From an uncultured Pelagibacteraceae bacterium (GTDB lineage: Bacteria > Pseudomonadota > Alphaproteobacteria > Pelagibacterales > Pelagibacteraceae), in assembly GCA_902587315.1 (NCBI GenBank), contig CACIKW010000001.1, positions 155,844 to 219,843 on the forward strand: a stretch of DNA of 64,000 bases, given 5' to 3'. The notes under the pieces are model-generated. The model was not told the origin of the DNA. It saw only the letters and a list, made by a program, of their open reading frames with translations, and searched no databases. The translations under genes and the position numbers were made by a program. Positions 54,635-64,000 of this stretch are shown one piece after another (positions within the stretch are counted from its first letter, which is position 1; every line of letters starts with the position of its first letter).

Positions 54635-55735
54635 ATGAAAAATTATTTGAATTTTGAAGCAGATATTAAGAAAATTGAGACAGAGCTAGATCAGTTAAAA
54701 GATCCATATAACGAAAGCATAACCGAAGTTGACACAGAAAAAATAAATAGTCTTCAATCTAAATTAGATGAAAAATTAAAATACATTTATTCCAATTTAA
54801 ATGCTTGGCAAACAGCCCTAGTTGCAAGGCACGAAGACAGACCAAAATCAAAATTTTTTATAGATAATCTTTTTGAGGAGTTTATTTCTTTGTCAGGAGA
54901 CAGATACTACGGTGAAGATAGATCAGTAATAGCTGGATTTGCAAAATTTAACAATAAGTCCGTTTTAGTTATTGGCCAAGAGAAAGGCGATGATCTTAAT
55001 GCTAGAATTGATAGAAATTTTGGAATGATGAGACCCGAAGGTTATAGAAAAACAATTAGACTAATGAAACTGGCAGATAAATTTCATATACCTGTAATTT
55101 CTTTTATTGACACACCGGGAGCATATCCGGGGGTAGGAGCCGAAGAAAGAGGACAGGCAGAAGCTATTGCAAGATCAATAGAGTGCTGCATGTCCCTGAG
55201 CGTTCCCACAATTTCTATTATAATTGGCGAAGGAGGATCAGGAGGAGCAATCGCCCTAGCATCATCTAACAAAGTGCTAATGCTTGAAAATGCTATTTAC
55301 TCAGTTATTTCCCCAGAAGGATGTGCAACAATACTATGGAGAGATCCAAAAAAAACACTAGAAGCCGCAGAAGCAATGAAACTTTCATCAAAAGATCTTT
55401 TAGATATGGAAATTATTGATGAAATTATTAATGAGCCAACAGGCGGAGCTCATAGAGATAAAGATTTAATTTTAAATAATGTAAGAGATTCCTTAAAAAA
55501 TAATTTGGTTTTTTTTGAGAATATGGAAGCTGAAGAAATAATAAATCAAAGAAAAGACAAATTTTTGTCAATAGGAAGAAATAAAGGCTTTATAAGTCGT
55601 ACAAAAATGAATCAGGGTCTTTCTATGCAAGAAACAATTATACAAAAATTATTTAACAAAATAACTAAAAATAAAAAAATATTAATTATCTTTGCCGCAA
55701 TTGTCATTTTAATTTTTTTGATTCTTAATTTATAA
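54635..55735 (+). CDS. accA: Acetyl-CoA carboxylase carboxyltransferase subunit alpha with C-terminal membrane tail
   Basis: 366 aa, longer than the usual about 318. The N-terminal helical part and the carboxyltransferase core (RDRYYGEDRSVIAG-like LSGDRYYGEDR; FIDTPGAYPGVGAEERGQAEAIA; GEGGSGGAIALASS; SPEGCATILWRD) are canonical. After the usual end it continues to a strongly hydrophobic last segment (IIFAAIVILIFLILNL, about 350-366) preceded by Lys. This looks like a tail anchor. A TATAAT at 54617 may be its -10. Its end overlaps convergent secA by 6 bases. Confidence 0.93.
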   Translation: MKNYLNFEADIKKIETELDQLKDPYNESITEVDTEKINSLQSKLDEKLKYIYSNLNAWQTALVARHEDRPKSKFFIDNLFEEFISLSGDRYYGEDRSVIAGFAKFNNKSVLVIGQEKGDDLNARIDRNFGMMRPEGYRKTIRLMKLADKFHIPVISFIDTPGAYPGVGAEERGQAEAIARSIECCMSLSVPTISIIIGEGGSGGAIALASSNKVLMLENAIYSVISPEGCATILWRDPKKTLEAAEAMKLSSKDLLDMEIIDEIINEPTGGAHRDKDLILNNVRDSLKNNLVFFENMEAEEIINQRKDKFLSIGRNKGFISRTKMNQGLSMQETIIQKLFNKITKNKKILIIFAAIVILIFLILNL

Positions 55736-58276
55736 GGCTCCATGGCAATGTTTAAATTTCTTTTTAGAACCGCACCAACAAGGTTCATTTCTCCTCATTT
55801 TTTTTCCTAAATATCTACGATCTATCTCAATATTTTGTTTTGTTTCGTCTTTAGGCTTTTCTTCAAATACAATACTAACATTAAAAAGTATTGTTATTAG
55901 ATCAGATTTTAATTTTCTAAGTAGATTTTCAAATAAAGAGAATGCTTCTTTTTTATACTCCACCAAAGGATCTCTTTGACCATAGCTTCTTAAACCAATA
56001 ACGGATCTTAGCTGTTCCAAATATTGAATGTGAAATTTCCAATTTTGGTCAATTAATTGTAAAAAAATATTTTTTTCAAATTCTTCTGATTTAATTTTAT
56101 CTAAATGCTTAATTCTTTCGTTTCTTTTTTCATTAAAATTTTGCTTAATTTTTTTTGAAAAATCATCATTACTTAAATTTGCTAATTCCACTAATTCGTT
56201 TTCTTGTAATGATTTTCCTAATATTGATTTAAGTTGAATTATAAACTCTGGGTTTTGTGGATTTTTTAATAATTTAGCTTTTTTTTCATTAAATTGAACT
56301 ATTATTTCATCTAGAAATTCATCAGCATATTTAAAACTATCTTTAGATTTAATAATGTTGTTTCTTTGATTAAAAATAACTTGTCTTTGATCGTTAAGAA
56401 CATTGTCAAATTTCAAAAGTGTTTTTCTTATATCAAAGTTCCTTGCTTCAACTTTTTGTTGAGCTCTTTCTAATGCTTTATTAATCCAGGGGTGATCTAT
56501 ACTTTCACCATCTTTTAGACCAAGTTTTTTAAGAATATTATTTATTGATTCTGATCCAAAAATTCTCATTAAATCATCTTCTAAGCTTACATAAAAAATT
56601 GAATTGCCCTCATCTCCCTGTCTTCCGGATCTGCCTCTTGCCTGATTATCTACTCTTCTACTTTCCATTCTTTCTGTACCAATTACAAATAATCCTCCTA
56701 AAGATTTTATTTCTTTTTTTTCATTTAAATATTTTTCTTCATTAGATTCTGTGGGATTTCCTCCTAGTTTAATATCAACTCCTCTTCCAGAAATACTTGT
56801 AGTAATTATTACTGATTTTTTTTTACCGGCATTTGCAATTATTTCGGCTTCTTTTTCATGATTTTTTGCGTTTAAAATTACATGATTAATATTCTTTTTG
56901 TCTAACAATTTAGAATAATGTTCAGATTTATTTATGCTTGAAGTAAATATTAATATAGGTTGGCTCTTTATATTTAATTCAGAGACTTTTTCTAATATAG
57001 CATTATCTTTTTCTTTAGCAGTTCTAAATATTTGATCATTAAAGTCATTTCTTATCATTTTTTTATTTGTTGGTATTTCAACTACATGCAAATTATAAAT
57101 TTCGAAAAATTCTTGAGACTCTGTCGAGGCAGTACCCGTACATCCTGCTAATTTAGAATATAATTTAAAGTAATTTTGGTAAGTTATAGAAGCTAAAGTT
57201 TGATTTTCAGATTGAATATCAACATTTTCTTTTGCTTCTAAACTCTGATGTAATCCATCACTAAATCTTCTTCCTGGCAATTGTCTTCCCGTTTGTTCAT
57301 CGATAATTACTATTTCACCTTCTTTAACAATATAGTCTTTACCCAATTGAAATAAATGATTTGCTCTTAATGCCTGGTTAACAAGATGAACTAAATTTAA
57401 ATTTATTGGATCATAAAAATTATTATTTTTTAAAATTCCTGCGTTAGAAAATATTTTTTCTACATGATCTACGCCTTTATTAGTTAATAAAATATTTTTA
57501 TCCTTTTCATCAATTTCATAATCATTTTTATTAAGACTCCTTATTAATTTGTCTATAGAGCGATATTGACTAGATTTATCTTCAACAGCACCAGATATTA
57601 CCAGTGGCGTACGTGCTTCATCAATTAAACAAGAATCTACCTCATCGACAATTGCAAAATTATGTTTTCTTTGAACCATAGATTCATTATTAAATTTCAT
57701 GTTATCTCTTAAATAATCAAATCCTAATTCTGAATTTGTTGCATATGTAATGTCATAGCTATAATTTTTTTTTCTTTCGTCATCTCCTTGATCGTTATTG
57801 ATGTATCCACATGATAAACCTAAGAAATTGTATATTTTTCCCATATTTTCCGAATCTCTTTTTGCCAAGTAATCATTAACTGTAACAATATGAACTCCTT
57901 TTTTATCTAGTGCATTCAGATAAGCCGCCAAGACAATTGTTAATGTTTTTCCTTCTCCTGTCTTCATTTCAGCAATTTTATTTTCATGCAAAACCACACC
58001 ACCTAATATTTGAACGTCGAAATGTCTTTCCCCAAGAATTCTTCTGGATGCCTCTCTAACTAATGCGAAAGCTTCTGGCATTATTTTATTTTTTGAAATT
58101 CCTGAATTAATTTTGGATATAAGCTCTTCAGTTTTCTTTGGAAAATCTTCATCTGGCAATATAGACACATTTTTTTCTAGCAAATTGACTTGATGAACGA
58201 TTTTCTGAATTCTATTTAATTCTTTTTGGTTACTTGATCCCAATAATTTTGATAATAGATTTAATGGATTAAACAT
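55730..58276 (-). CDS. secA: Preprotein translocase ATPase SecA
   Basis: 848 aa. Walker A MKTGEGKT (about 104-111), FAIVDEVDSCLIDEARTPLVISG (DEAD region), TSISGRGVDIKLGGNP and RGRSGRQGDEGNSIFYVSLEDD (motifs V/VI), and the C-terminal zinc/SecB-binding CWCGSKKKFKHCHG. The linker before the zinc site is short. Drives export through SecYEG. It converges on accA and diverges from argJ. Confidence 0.97.
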   Translation of the reverse strand: MFNPLNLLSKLLGSSNQKELNRIQKIVHQVNLLEKNVSILPDEDFPKKTEELISKINSGISKNKIMPEAFALVREASRRILGERHFDVQILGGVVLHENKIAEMKTGEGKTLTIVLAAYLNALDKKGVHIVTVNDYLAKRDSENMGKIYNFLGLSCGYINNDQGDDERKKNYSYDITYATNSELGFDYLRDNMKFNNESMVQRKHNFAIVDEVDSCLIDEARTPLVISGAVEDKSSQYRSIDKLIRSLNKNDYEIDEKDKNILLTNKGVDHVEKIFSNAGILKNNNFYDPINLNLVHLVNQALRANHLFQLGKDYIVKEGEIVIIDEQTGRQLPGRRFSDGLHQSLEAKENVDIQSENQTLASITYQNYFKLYSKLAGCTGTASTESQEFFEIYNLHVVEIPTNKKMIRNDFNDQIFRTAKEKDNAILEKVSELNIKSQPILIFTSSINKSEHYSKLLDKKNINHVILNAKNHEKEAEIIANAGKKKSVIITTSISGRGVDIKLGGNPTESNEEKYLNEKKEIKSLGGLFVIGTERMESRRVDNQARGRSGRQGDEGNSIFYVSLEDDLMRIFGSESINNILKKLGLKDGESIDHPWINKALERAQQKVEARNFDIRKTLLKFDNVLNDQRQVIFNQRNNIIKSKDSFKYADEFLDEIIVQFNEKKAKLLKNPQNPEFIIQLKSILGKSLQENELVELANLSNDDFSKKIKQNFNEKRNERIKHLDKIKSEEFEKNIFLQLIDQNWKFHIQYLEQLRSVIGLRSYGQRDPLVEYKKEAFSLFENLLRKLKSDLITILFNVSIVFEEKPKDETKQNIEIDRRYLGKKMRRNEPCWCGSKKKFKHCHGAL

Positions 58277-58348
58277 TATATATTTTTGTTTGTTTAGCTT
58301 AATAAAAAACTTATATAGTGATTAAATTTATAATTTAAACATATTAAA

Positions 58349-59650
58349 ATGGTTATTAATATTAATAGTTTTTTTAGTTCTAAGAACAAAAGCTCAAATA
58401 TTGGGGACTTTCAAGACCTCGAGCACATCGACGGTGTAGCAATTTCATCTTTAAGCGCTAATTTATACAGAAACAAAAGAGATGATTTGGTTCTATTTTA
58501 TTTTAGAAATGGAGCAAACCATGCATCCGTATATACACAATCCAAGATAGTTTCTGAAAATATTAAGTGGAACTTAAAAATAAAATCTAAAAAAATTAAA
58601 GCCTTGTTAATTAATACTAGAAATGCCAACGCATTTACCGGCAAAGCAGGATTTAATGGAATTAAAGAATTAGCAGAAGAGTTATCTAAATTACTAACTG
58701 AAAAACAAAAATTAGATGAAGAAAAACCAAATAAAATAGAACCTAAGGATTTATTGTTTGCTAGCACAGGAACTATAGGTGAAGAATTCCCTACTGATAA
58801 AATCAAATCAAATTTGAACAAACTTGTTGAAAATATTAAATATACGCAAAATAAATATATTTGGATTAAAGCATCTATGGGTATTTTAACAACAGATTTG
58901 AAACCAAAACTTGCTCTTGAAGAGTGTAAAATTGGAAAATCAAACGTAAAAATTTATGGTGTAGCAAAAGGTTCGGGTATGATTTTTCCAAATATGGCAA
59001 CAACTTTGGGATTTATCTTTACAGATGCAAGCCTGTCATCAGGTATTTTAAAACAGCTTCTCAAAAAAAATATAACGAATACTTTTAATGCAATATCATG
59101 TGATGGAGATACAAGCACGAACGATATGGTTTCAATATTTTCAACATGCAAGGTAAATAATATGAAAATAAAAAATATAAATGATAAAAGATTATCAGAA
59201 TTTGACAAATGTCTAAACTCGGTATTACTAAGCTTGGCAAAAAGAGTTGTTTCAGACGGAGAAGGAGCTTCTAAGTTTATAACTGTTTCTATTAATAATG
59301 CCAAAAACAAAGAAGATGCAAAAAAAATTGCTTTCTCAATAGCAAACTCTCCTTTAGTAAAAACAGCTATTGCAGGAGAAGATTGTAATTTTGGTAGAGT
59401 AATAATGGCCTTGGGAAAAGCAAATATTAGATTAGATTTAAAAAAACTTTCTATAAAGTTTGGGAATCACAAAGTAATTGAAAAAGGAGAAAAATCTATT
59501 TCGTATAATGAAAATGAACTAAAAAAATATATGCGAGACGAGAGTATTGATTTAATTATTGATCTCGGAATTGGGAATCAAAATTTTACTGCATATACTA
59601 TGGATTTTACAAAAAGATATATAGAAATTAATTCAGATTATAGGTCATAA
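58349..59650 (+). CDS. argJ: Bifunctional ornithine acetyltransferase / N-acetylglutamate synthase
   Basis: 433 aa. The autocleavage site is in KGSGMIFPNMATTLGF (Ala-Thr), with the catalytic Thr beginning the beta chain. RNANAFTGKAGF is the substrate segment and AGEDCNFGRVIMALGKA is in the C-terminal half. It recycles acetyl groups and may also make N-acetylglutamate from acetyl-CoA. This completes the acetyl cycle with argB, argD and argF. Confidence 0.94.
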   Translation: MVININSFFSSKNKSSNIGDFQDLEHIDGVAISSLSANLYRNKRDDLVLFYFRNGANHASVYTQSKIVSENIKWNLKIKSKKIKALLINTRNANAFTGKAGFNGIKELAEELSKLLTEKQKLDEEKPNKIEPKDLLFASTGTIGEEFPTDKIKSNLNKLVENIKYTQNKYIWIKASMGILTTDLKPKLALEECKIGKSNVKIYGVAKGSGMIFPNMATTLGFIFTDASLSSGILKQLLKKNITNTFNAISCDGDTSTNDMVSIFSTCKVNNMKIKNINDKRLSEFDKCLNSVLLSLAKRVVSDGEGASKFITVSINNAKNKEDAKKIAFSIANSPLVKTAIAGEDCNFGRVIMALGKANIRLDLKKLSIKFGNHKVIEKGEKSISYNENELKKYMRDESIDLIIDLGIGNQNFTAYTMDFTKRYIEINSDYRS

Positions 59651-59691
59651 CTAATAATTGAATTTGTAAATTCTATAATTAGATTATTTAT

Positions 59692-60132
59692 ATGATTAAA
59701 TACAATCTTCACTGTAAAGACTGTTCATTTACTTTTGACAGCTGGTTTGCTTCTTCAAAAGAATATGAAAAAATAAGAAAGTTAAAATATCTTTCCTGCA
59801 ATGTATGCCATTCTTCGAATTTAGAAAAATCAATAATGTCACCAAATTTACTAAATACAAAAAAAGACAAAAGAATTAATTTAAAAAAAAATAAAAAATA
59901 TATTAGTGTAAAAAACAAAATAAAAGAATATCAAAAATTTATTAAAAATAATTTTGATTATGTTGGCGAAAATTTTGCATATGAGGCAAGGTCAATACAT
60001 TATGAAAATACAAAAAATAAAAGTAATAAAAAAGGCATATATGGAAAGGCCTCTCAAAAGGAAATTAAGGAACTAAGCGAAGAAGGAATTAACGCAGAAA
60101 TAATTCCATGGATAAAAGAAGAAGAAAATTAA
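59692..60132 (+). CDS. DUF1178 family protein
   Basis: 146 aa. An N-terminal zinc-ribbon-like pattern (LHCKDCSFTFDSWFASS, then CNVCHSSNLEKSIMSP) matches DUF1178 of alphaproteobacteria. The C-terminal part (YVGENFAYEARSIHY; YGKASQKEIKELSEEGI) is also family-typical. Function is unknown. It shares a TTAA dual stop with convergent ubiG. Confidence 0.8.
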   Translation: MIKYNLHCKDCSFTFDSWFASSKEYEKIRKLKYLSCNVCHSSNLEKSIMSPNLLNTKKDKRINLKKNKKYISVKNKIKEYQKFIKNNFDYVGENFAYEARSIHYENTKNKSNKKGIYGKASQKEIKELSEEGINAEIIPWIKEEEN

Positions 60133-60857
60133 TTTTTTGAGAATTTAGCAATATAATTAACCGATTTGTCTTTTGTAATTTTCCATTCATTGAAAATAGG
60201 GTTAAAATTAATTCCATCCATTCTTTCCAGTCTTAATGAATTATTTTTTCCAAATTCAACTAATTCCGAAGGTTTAACAAACTTTTCCCAATCATGAGTT
60301 CCAATTGGCAACCATCTTAAAACATACTCGGCACCAATAATAGCAAATATATAGGATTTTAAGGTTTTGTTAAGAGTAGCTACAAACATTAAACCATTTT
60401 TTTTTAAAAATTCAGAACTTTTTTTAATAAAAAAATTAATATCTTCCACATGTTCAATAACTTCCATATTTAATATTACATCATATTTTTTTTTCAAATT
60501 TACTTTTTCTGGTGAAGAACAAATATAATTTATTTTTAAATTATTTTTTTTTGCATGCAGTTTGGCGACCTTTATATTTTTTTCAGAAGGATCTATACCA
60601 GTTACATTTGCACCCATTCTACTCATTGGTTCAGAAAGTAGTCCACCACCACATCCTAAATCTAAGATATTAAGATTAATTAAGGGTTTAGTTTTACTCT
60701 TTATGCCAAAATGTTTGATAGTATTATCTTTTATATATCTTATTCTTATCGGATTAAATTTGTGCAAAGGAGCAAATTTTCCTTCAGGGTCCCACCATTC
60801 AGAAGCCATTTGTGAGAATTTATTTATTTCTTCCTTATTTATTGTCTTACTTTTCAT
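60129..60857 (-). CDS. ubiG: Ubiquinone biosynthesis O-methyltransferase
   Basis: 242 aa SAM methyltransferase. Motif I NILDLGCGGGLLSEPM, ITGIDPSEKNIKVAKLHA (acidic loop) and MEVIEHVEDINFFI. The N-terminal FSQMASEWWDPEGKFAPLHKFNPIRI is specific for UbiG. It carries out both O-methylations in ubiquinone synthesis. It diverges from lysC across 72 bases. Confidence 0.94.
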   Translation of the reverse strand: MKSKTINKEEINKFSQMASEWWDPEGKFAPLHKFNPIRIRYIKDNTIKHFGIKSKTKPLINLNILDLGCGGGLLSEPMSRMGANVTGIDPSEKNIKVAKLHAKKNNLKINYICSSPEKVNLKKKYDVILNMEVIEHVEDINFFIKKSSEFLKKNGLMFVATLNKTLKSYIFAIIGAEYVLRWLPIGTHDWEKFVKPSELVEFGKNNSLRLERMDGINFNPIFNEWKITKDKSVNYIAKFSKN

Positions 60858-60869
60858 TATTAAGTCTGG

Positions 60870-60900
60870 TTGACATTACATTTAAGATGTATTTTATCAA
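60870..60900 (+). promoter_or_regulatory. Candidate lysC promoter
   Basis: A perfect -35 TTGACA (60870-60875) is followed at 17-19 bases by TTTATC/TATCAA (60893-60900). The ORF-track start for lysC lies inside this -35, supporting the downstream ATG 60930 as the true start. Confidence 0.5.
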
Positions 60901-60929
60901 TAAAATTAATAATTATAAAAAAATTATCA

Positions 60930-62144
60930 ATGAAAATTGTTGTTTTAAAATTTGGTGGCACTTCTGTTGGTACAATAGACAGGATAAAAAAAGTAGCCAA
61001 AATAATTACTAGCTATTTGAAGAAAAAATATAAAGTAATTGTTATTTCATCAGCAATGAGTGGAAAAACAAATGATTTAATTAAGAAATCAAATAATATA
61101 TCTAACAATTTTAATCCTGAAGAATATGACGCACTACTTGCTTCTGGTGAGCAGATTTCCTGTGCACTGATAGCTGGAAGATTAAATCATATTGGATATA
61201 AGTCCCGGTCTTGGATGAGTTGGCAAATTCCAATCTTAAGTGAGGGGAGACACAGTTCATCAAGAATTATTTATATTAATAAAAGTAATATTATTAATTA
61301 TTTAAAGTCAGGAGGAATTCCTATCATTACAGGTTTTCAAGGAGTTAATAATAACAACAGGATAGAGACACTAGGAAGAGGAGGTTCTGATGCATCTGCA
61401 ATAATGTGTGCAAAATTTTTTAATGCAAAAAAATGTATAATATATACTGATGTTGAGGGAGTTTATACAACTGACCCAAAAATTTTAAAAAAAGCCAAAA
61501 AAATTAAAATTATTTCTTATGAAGAGATGTTAGAAATGGCTTCACTTGGCGCAAAAGTTATGCAGCCAATTTCTATACAGGATGCAAGATTAAATAGAAT
61601 AAATATAGATGTTAAATCTTCATTTATTAATAAAAAGGGAACTTTAATTACAAAAAGAAAGAATATAATAAGAAATAGAATAATTACGGGAATAACCTCC
61701 ACGAAAAATGATGCAAAAGTAACTCTAGTAGGAGTTAGAGATAAACCAGGAGTTGCCGCTTCAGTATTTAAACCACTCTCAAAAAATTCAATAAATGTTG
61801 ATATGGTTGTTCAAAATATTTCAGCAAATGGAAAAGAAACAGATCTAACATTTACTATAAAGGCTGAAGATTTATATAAAACTCAAAAATTAATTAAAAA
61901 AAATATGAAAATAAGATTTAGAAGTTTAATTGTTGATAAAAAAGTTTCTAAAGTATCGATTATTGGCGTTGGAATGATAACAACTCCTGGAGTAACATAC
62001 AGAATGTTTCAAACTTTGGCTAACCATGGGATAAATATTTTAGTTATTTCTACCTCAGAAATAAAAATATCAGTTTTAATAAACAAAAAAAATATAAATA
62101 AAGCAGTCAAGGCTCTTCATAAAGAGTTTAAATTAAATAATTAA
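60930..62144 (+). CDS. lysC: Aspartate kinase
   Basis: 404 aa from ATG 60930; the 20 extra codons in the ORF track fall in the promoter region. Phosphorylates aspartate for Lys/Thr/Met/[14 protein letters not shown] at the N-terminus, [11 protein letters not shown] and [13 protein letters not shown]-type [13 protein letters not shown] in the kinase, then two ACT domains ([33 protein letters not shown]) for feedback. It is followed by ispG after 4 bases. Confidence 0.95.
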   Translation: MKIVVLKFGGTSVGTIDRIKKVAKIITSYLKKKYKVIVISSAMSGKTNDLIKKSNNISNNFNPEEYDALLASGEQISCALIAGRLNHIGYKSRSWMSWQIPILSEGRHSSSRIIYINKSNIINYLKSGGIPIITGFQGVNNNNRIETLGRGGSDASAIMCAKFFNAKKCIIYTDVEGVYTTDPKILKKAKKIKIISYEEMLEMASLGAKVMQPISIQDARLNRINIDVKSSFINKKGTLITKRKNIIRNRIITGITSTKNDAKVTLVGVRDKPGVAASVFKPLSKNSINVDMVVQNISANGKETDLTFTIKAEDLYKTQKLIKKNMKIRFRSLIVDKKVSKVSIIGVGMITTPGVTYRMFQTLANHGINILVISTSEIKISVLINKKNINKAVKALHKEFKLNN

Positions 62145-62148
62145 GTTA

Positions 62149-63249
62149 ATGAGCATAAGACCATTTAGAGATATTCACAGAAAAAAAACAAAAGTTATAA
62201 ATGTAGGTGGAGTCAAAATTGGAGGTAATAATCCAATTTCAGTTCAGTCAATGACAAATACTTTGACAAAAAATACTAAGGCTACTTTAAATCAAATTAA
62301 TGAAATAGCCAATGAAGGTGCTGATCTAGTTAGAGTTTCATGTCCAGATGAAGATTCTACAAAAGCTTTAAAAGAAATAGTAAAACATTCTAGCGTTCCG
62401 ATAATTGCCGATATTCATTTTCATTATAAAAGAGCATTAGAATCTGCCGATAATGGAGCAAAATGTTTGAGAATAAATCCTGGAAATATAGGTGATAAAA
62501 AGAAAATTAAAGAAATTATTTCTTCTGCAAAAAATAATGGATGTGCAATTAGAATTGGAGTGAATGCCGGCTCACTTGAAAAAGATATTTTGGAGAAGTA
62601 TAAAGAGCCTTGCCCTGAAGCTTTAGTAGAAAGTGCTTTAAGAAATATCCAAATTATTGAGGATGAAGACTTTTTTAATTTTAAAGTGAGCGTAAAGTCT
62701 TCAGATATATTTTTATCAATTGGAGCATACAAACAGCTTTCAAATAAAACTGACTATCCATTGCATTTAGGAATAACCGAGGCAGGATCATATTTGCCAG
62801 GAAGTATAAAATCATCAATTGGAATCGGAAATCTATTGTTAGATGGAATAGGTGATACAATCAGAGTCTCTATTTCAGATAATCCGATAGAAGAAGTAAA
62901 AATAGGCAATGAAATACTTAAAAGTTTAAATCTTAGAAATAGAGGAGTAAAAATTATATCTTGCCCATCTTGCGCCAGACAAGGATTTCAAGTTATTGAT
63001 ACTGTAAAAATATTAGAGGAAAAATTATCACATATTAAAACACCAATTACATTATCCGTTATAGGATGTGTGGTTAATGGACCGGGAGAAGCAGCATTAA
63101 CAGATATTGGAATTACGGGGGGAGGCAAAGGAAGCAGCATGCTTTATTTAAAGGGCGTTCAAACAGAAAAACTTTTAAATGAGAACATTATATCAAAAAT
63201 AGTTGAGCTTGTGGAAAAAAAAGTAGAAGAAATAGAAAATAAACAATAA
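62149..63249 (+). CDS. ispG: 4-hydroxy-3-methylbut-2-enyl diphosphate synthase
   Basis: 366 aa, two-domain bacterial type. Converts MEcPP to HMBPP in the MEP isoprenoid pathway. The iron-sulfur Cys residues are in [11 protein letters not shown] and [12 protein letters not shown], and the TIM-barrel part begins [16 protein letters not shown] with [11 protein letters not shown]. Its stop overlaps the prfA start by one base. Confidence 0.95.
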   Translation: MSIRPFRDIHRKKTKVINVGGVKIGGNNPISVQSMTNTLTKNTKATLNQINEIANEGADLVRVSCPDEDSTKALKEIVKHSSVPIIADIHFHYKRALESADNGAKCLRINPGNIGDKKKIKEIISSAKNNGCAIRIGVNAGSLEKDILEKYKEPCPEALVESALRNIQIIEDEDFFNFKVSVKSSDIFLSIGAYKQLSNKTDYPLHLGITEAGSYLPGSIKSSIGIGNLLLDGIGDTIRVSISDNPIEEVKIGNEILKSLNLRNRGVKIISCPSCARQGFQVIDTVKILEEKLSHIKTPITLSVIGCVVNGPGEAALTDIGITGGGKGSSMLYLKGVQTEKLLNENIISKIVELVEKKVEEIENKQ

Positions 63250-64000
63250 TGATTCCTATAAACAAGGTAAGAGATTTAATTAATAAACATATGCAGCTAG
63301 AAAAAGAATTAGCAGAAGGAAATCTTGATAATAAAAAAATCGCAGAAAAATCAAAAGAATATTCTGATCTAAATGAGGTAGTAAAAGAAGCAAGAGAATA
63401 TGCATCATATGAAAGTGAAAAAAATGATTTAGAGAAAATAATTAATGATAAAAAAAATGATAAAGAAATAAAAGAAATGGCAAATTTAGAATTAATTGAT
63501 CTTAATAAAAAAAATAAATCAAATGAAAAGAAAATTAAAATTTTTCTACTTCCTAAAGATGAAGCGGATAAAAAAAATGCAATTATTGAAATTAGAGCAG
63601 GCACAGGCGGTTTAGAAGCAAGTCTTTTTGCATCAGATTTATTTAGAATGTATGAAAAAGTAAGTAATAAAAAAAATTGGAATTTAGAAATTATTAATTT
63701 ATCAAAAAGTGAAGCTGGAGGACTTAAAGAAGTCATTGCTTTAATTAAAGGTAAAAATATTTATTCTACCCTGAAGTATGAAAGCGGTGTTCACCGAGTT
63801 CAGAGGGTGCCTGATACAGAAACGCAAGGGAGAGTTCATACATCCGCAGCAACAGTGGCCGTTCTTCCTGAAGCGGAAGAAGTGGATGTTAAAATTGAGG
63901 ACAAAGATCTTAGAGTAGACGTTTTTAGAAGTAGTGGACCAGGCGGCCAAAGTGTAAATACCACAGACTCAGCTGTAAGAATTACCCATATACCAACCGG
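63249..64000 (+). CDS. prfA: Peptide chain release factor 1, N-terminal part
   Basis: Partial gene, 251 codons, running off the window and so missing from the ORF track. The start ATG 63249 overlaps the ispG TAA. The stop-codon reading tripeptide PxT is PDT at 188-190 (E. coli RF1 has PAT at the same place), and the GGQ catalytic motif lies at 232-234 in [15 protein letters not shown]. Terminates at UAA and UAG. Confidence 0.95.
   Translation, partial: MIPINKVRDLINKHMQLEKELAEGNLDNKKIAEKSKEYSDLNEVVKEAREYASYESEKNDLEKIINDKKNDKEIKEMANLELIDLNKKNKSNEKKIKIFLLPKDEADKKNAIIEIRAGTGGLEASLFASDLFRMYEKVSNKKNWNLEIINLSKSEAGGLKEVIALIKGKNIYSTLKYESGVHRVQRVPDTETQGRVHTSAATVAVLPEAEEVDVKIEDKDLRVDVFRSSGPGGQSVNTTDSAVRITHIPT

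Noticed and set aside
58498-59310. Long antisense ORFs such as 58498-58821 and 58954-59310
   Set aside because: They are reverse-strand shadows of argJ, with Phe/Leu/Ser-rich composition typical of antisense of A-rich genes.
60870-60929. ORF-track extension of lysC by 20 codons
   Set aside because: It starts in a perfect -35 element, and the extra residues (LHLRCILSIKL) do not fit the aspartokinase N-terminus [12 protein letters not shown].
63188-63950. Antisense ORFs over the ispG end and prfA
   Set aside because: The plus strand encodes a clear RF1 with GGQ. The antisense products are Phe/Ser/Leu-rich shadows.
1-64000. Mobile elements, prophage, CRISPR arrays or long direct repeats
   Set aside because: No transposase, integrase, regular spaced repeats or terminal inverted repeats were seen; simple A/T tracts only.

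Overview
The window looks like the genome of a streamlined marine alphaproteobacterium of the SAR11 (Pelagibacter) type. It is strongly AT-rich, with Lys/Asn/Ile-rich proteins. Genes overlap or sit a few bases apart, no gene-free stretch exceeds about 240 bases, and I see no mobile elements, prophage genes or CRISPR arrays. Alphaproteobacterial markers include a RegB-type kinase, the bolA/dnaJ-like/cobS/cobT cluster, GcrA, an NDUFA9-type protein, short RNase D, DUF2948 and DUF1178 proteins, HisZ with short HisG, and a tRNA-His with A73 and no encoded G-1.

Layout. 1-4.2 kb: end of a redox histidine kinase, CobT/CobS with a J-domain partner, and BolA. 4.2-10 kb: aroB/aroK, two unrecognised envelope proteins, then def-fmt-truA. 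10-17.7 kb (minus strand): a BASS-type transporter, an HDAC-like amidohydrolase, dapE-dapD, a HAD nucleotidase, argB, and the yidC-yidD-rnpA-rpmH group. 17.8-22.7 kb: a VTT membrane protein, tRNA-Thr, two small basic proteins, dcd, murA, a DUF2948 gene, hisD, infA, tRNA-Phe. 22.8-26.5 kb: cspA, then a leader region followed by tRNA-His, hisS, hisZ and hisG. 26.5-30.2 kb: rmuC, an MGME1-like nuclease, sbcB and trxA. 30.2-42.7 kb (minus strand): a long operon-like run kdsD-lptC-lptB-aroA-cmk-rpsA-ihfB-pyrF-trpF-trpB-trpA-accD-folC, with rnd at its head. 42.7-49.6 kb: NDUFA9-like gene, gcrA, ABC-2 permease, argD-argF, membrane cytochrome c, kdsB-pheA. 49.6-64 kb: SRP RNA, dnaX-ybaB-recR, glcB, accA, secA, argJ, a DUF1178 gene, ubiG, lysC, ispG and the start of prfA.

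Functionally the window is mostly core anabolism (shikimate/aromatic, Trp, His, Arg, Lys, pyrimidine, fatty acid, Kdo/LPS, isoprenoid), translation, secretion and DNA repair. The most interesting observation is a previously unlisted 30-codon ORF between cspA and tRNA-His. It carries four His codons in six and lies directly upstream of tRNA-His-hisS-hisZ-hisG, so it looks like a histidine-sensing leader peptide. Other points worth checking are a cytidylate kinase without the P-loop lysine, a TrpB with Asp in place of the catalytic Glu, an AccA with a C-terminal membrane tail, a coordinated D-loop/T-loop change in tRNA-Phe and tRNA-His, and interlocking stop codons at convergent gene pairs.
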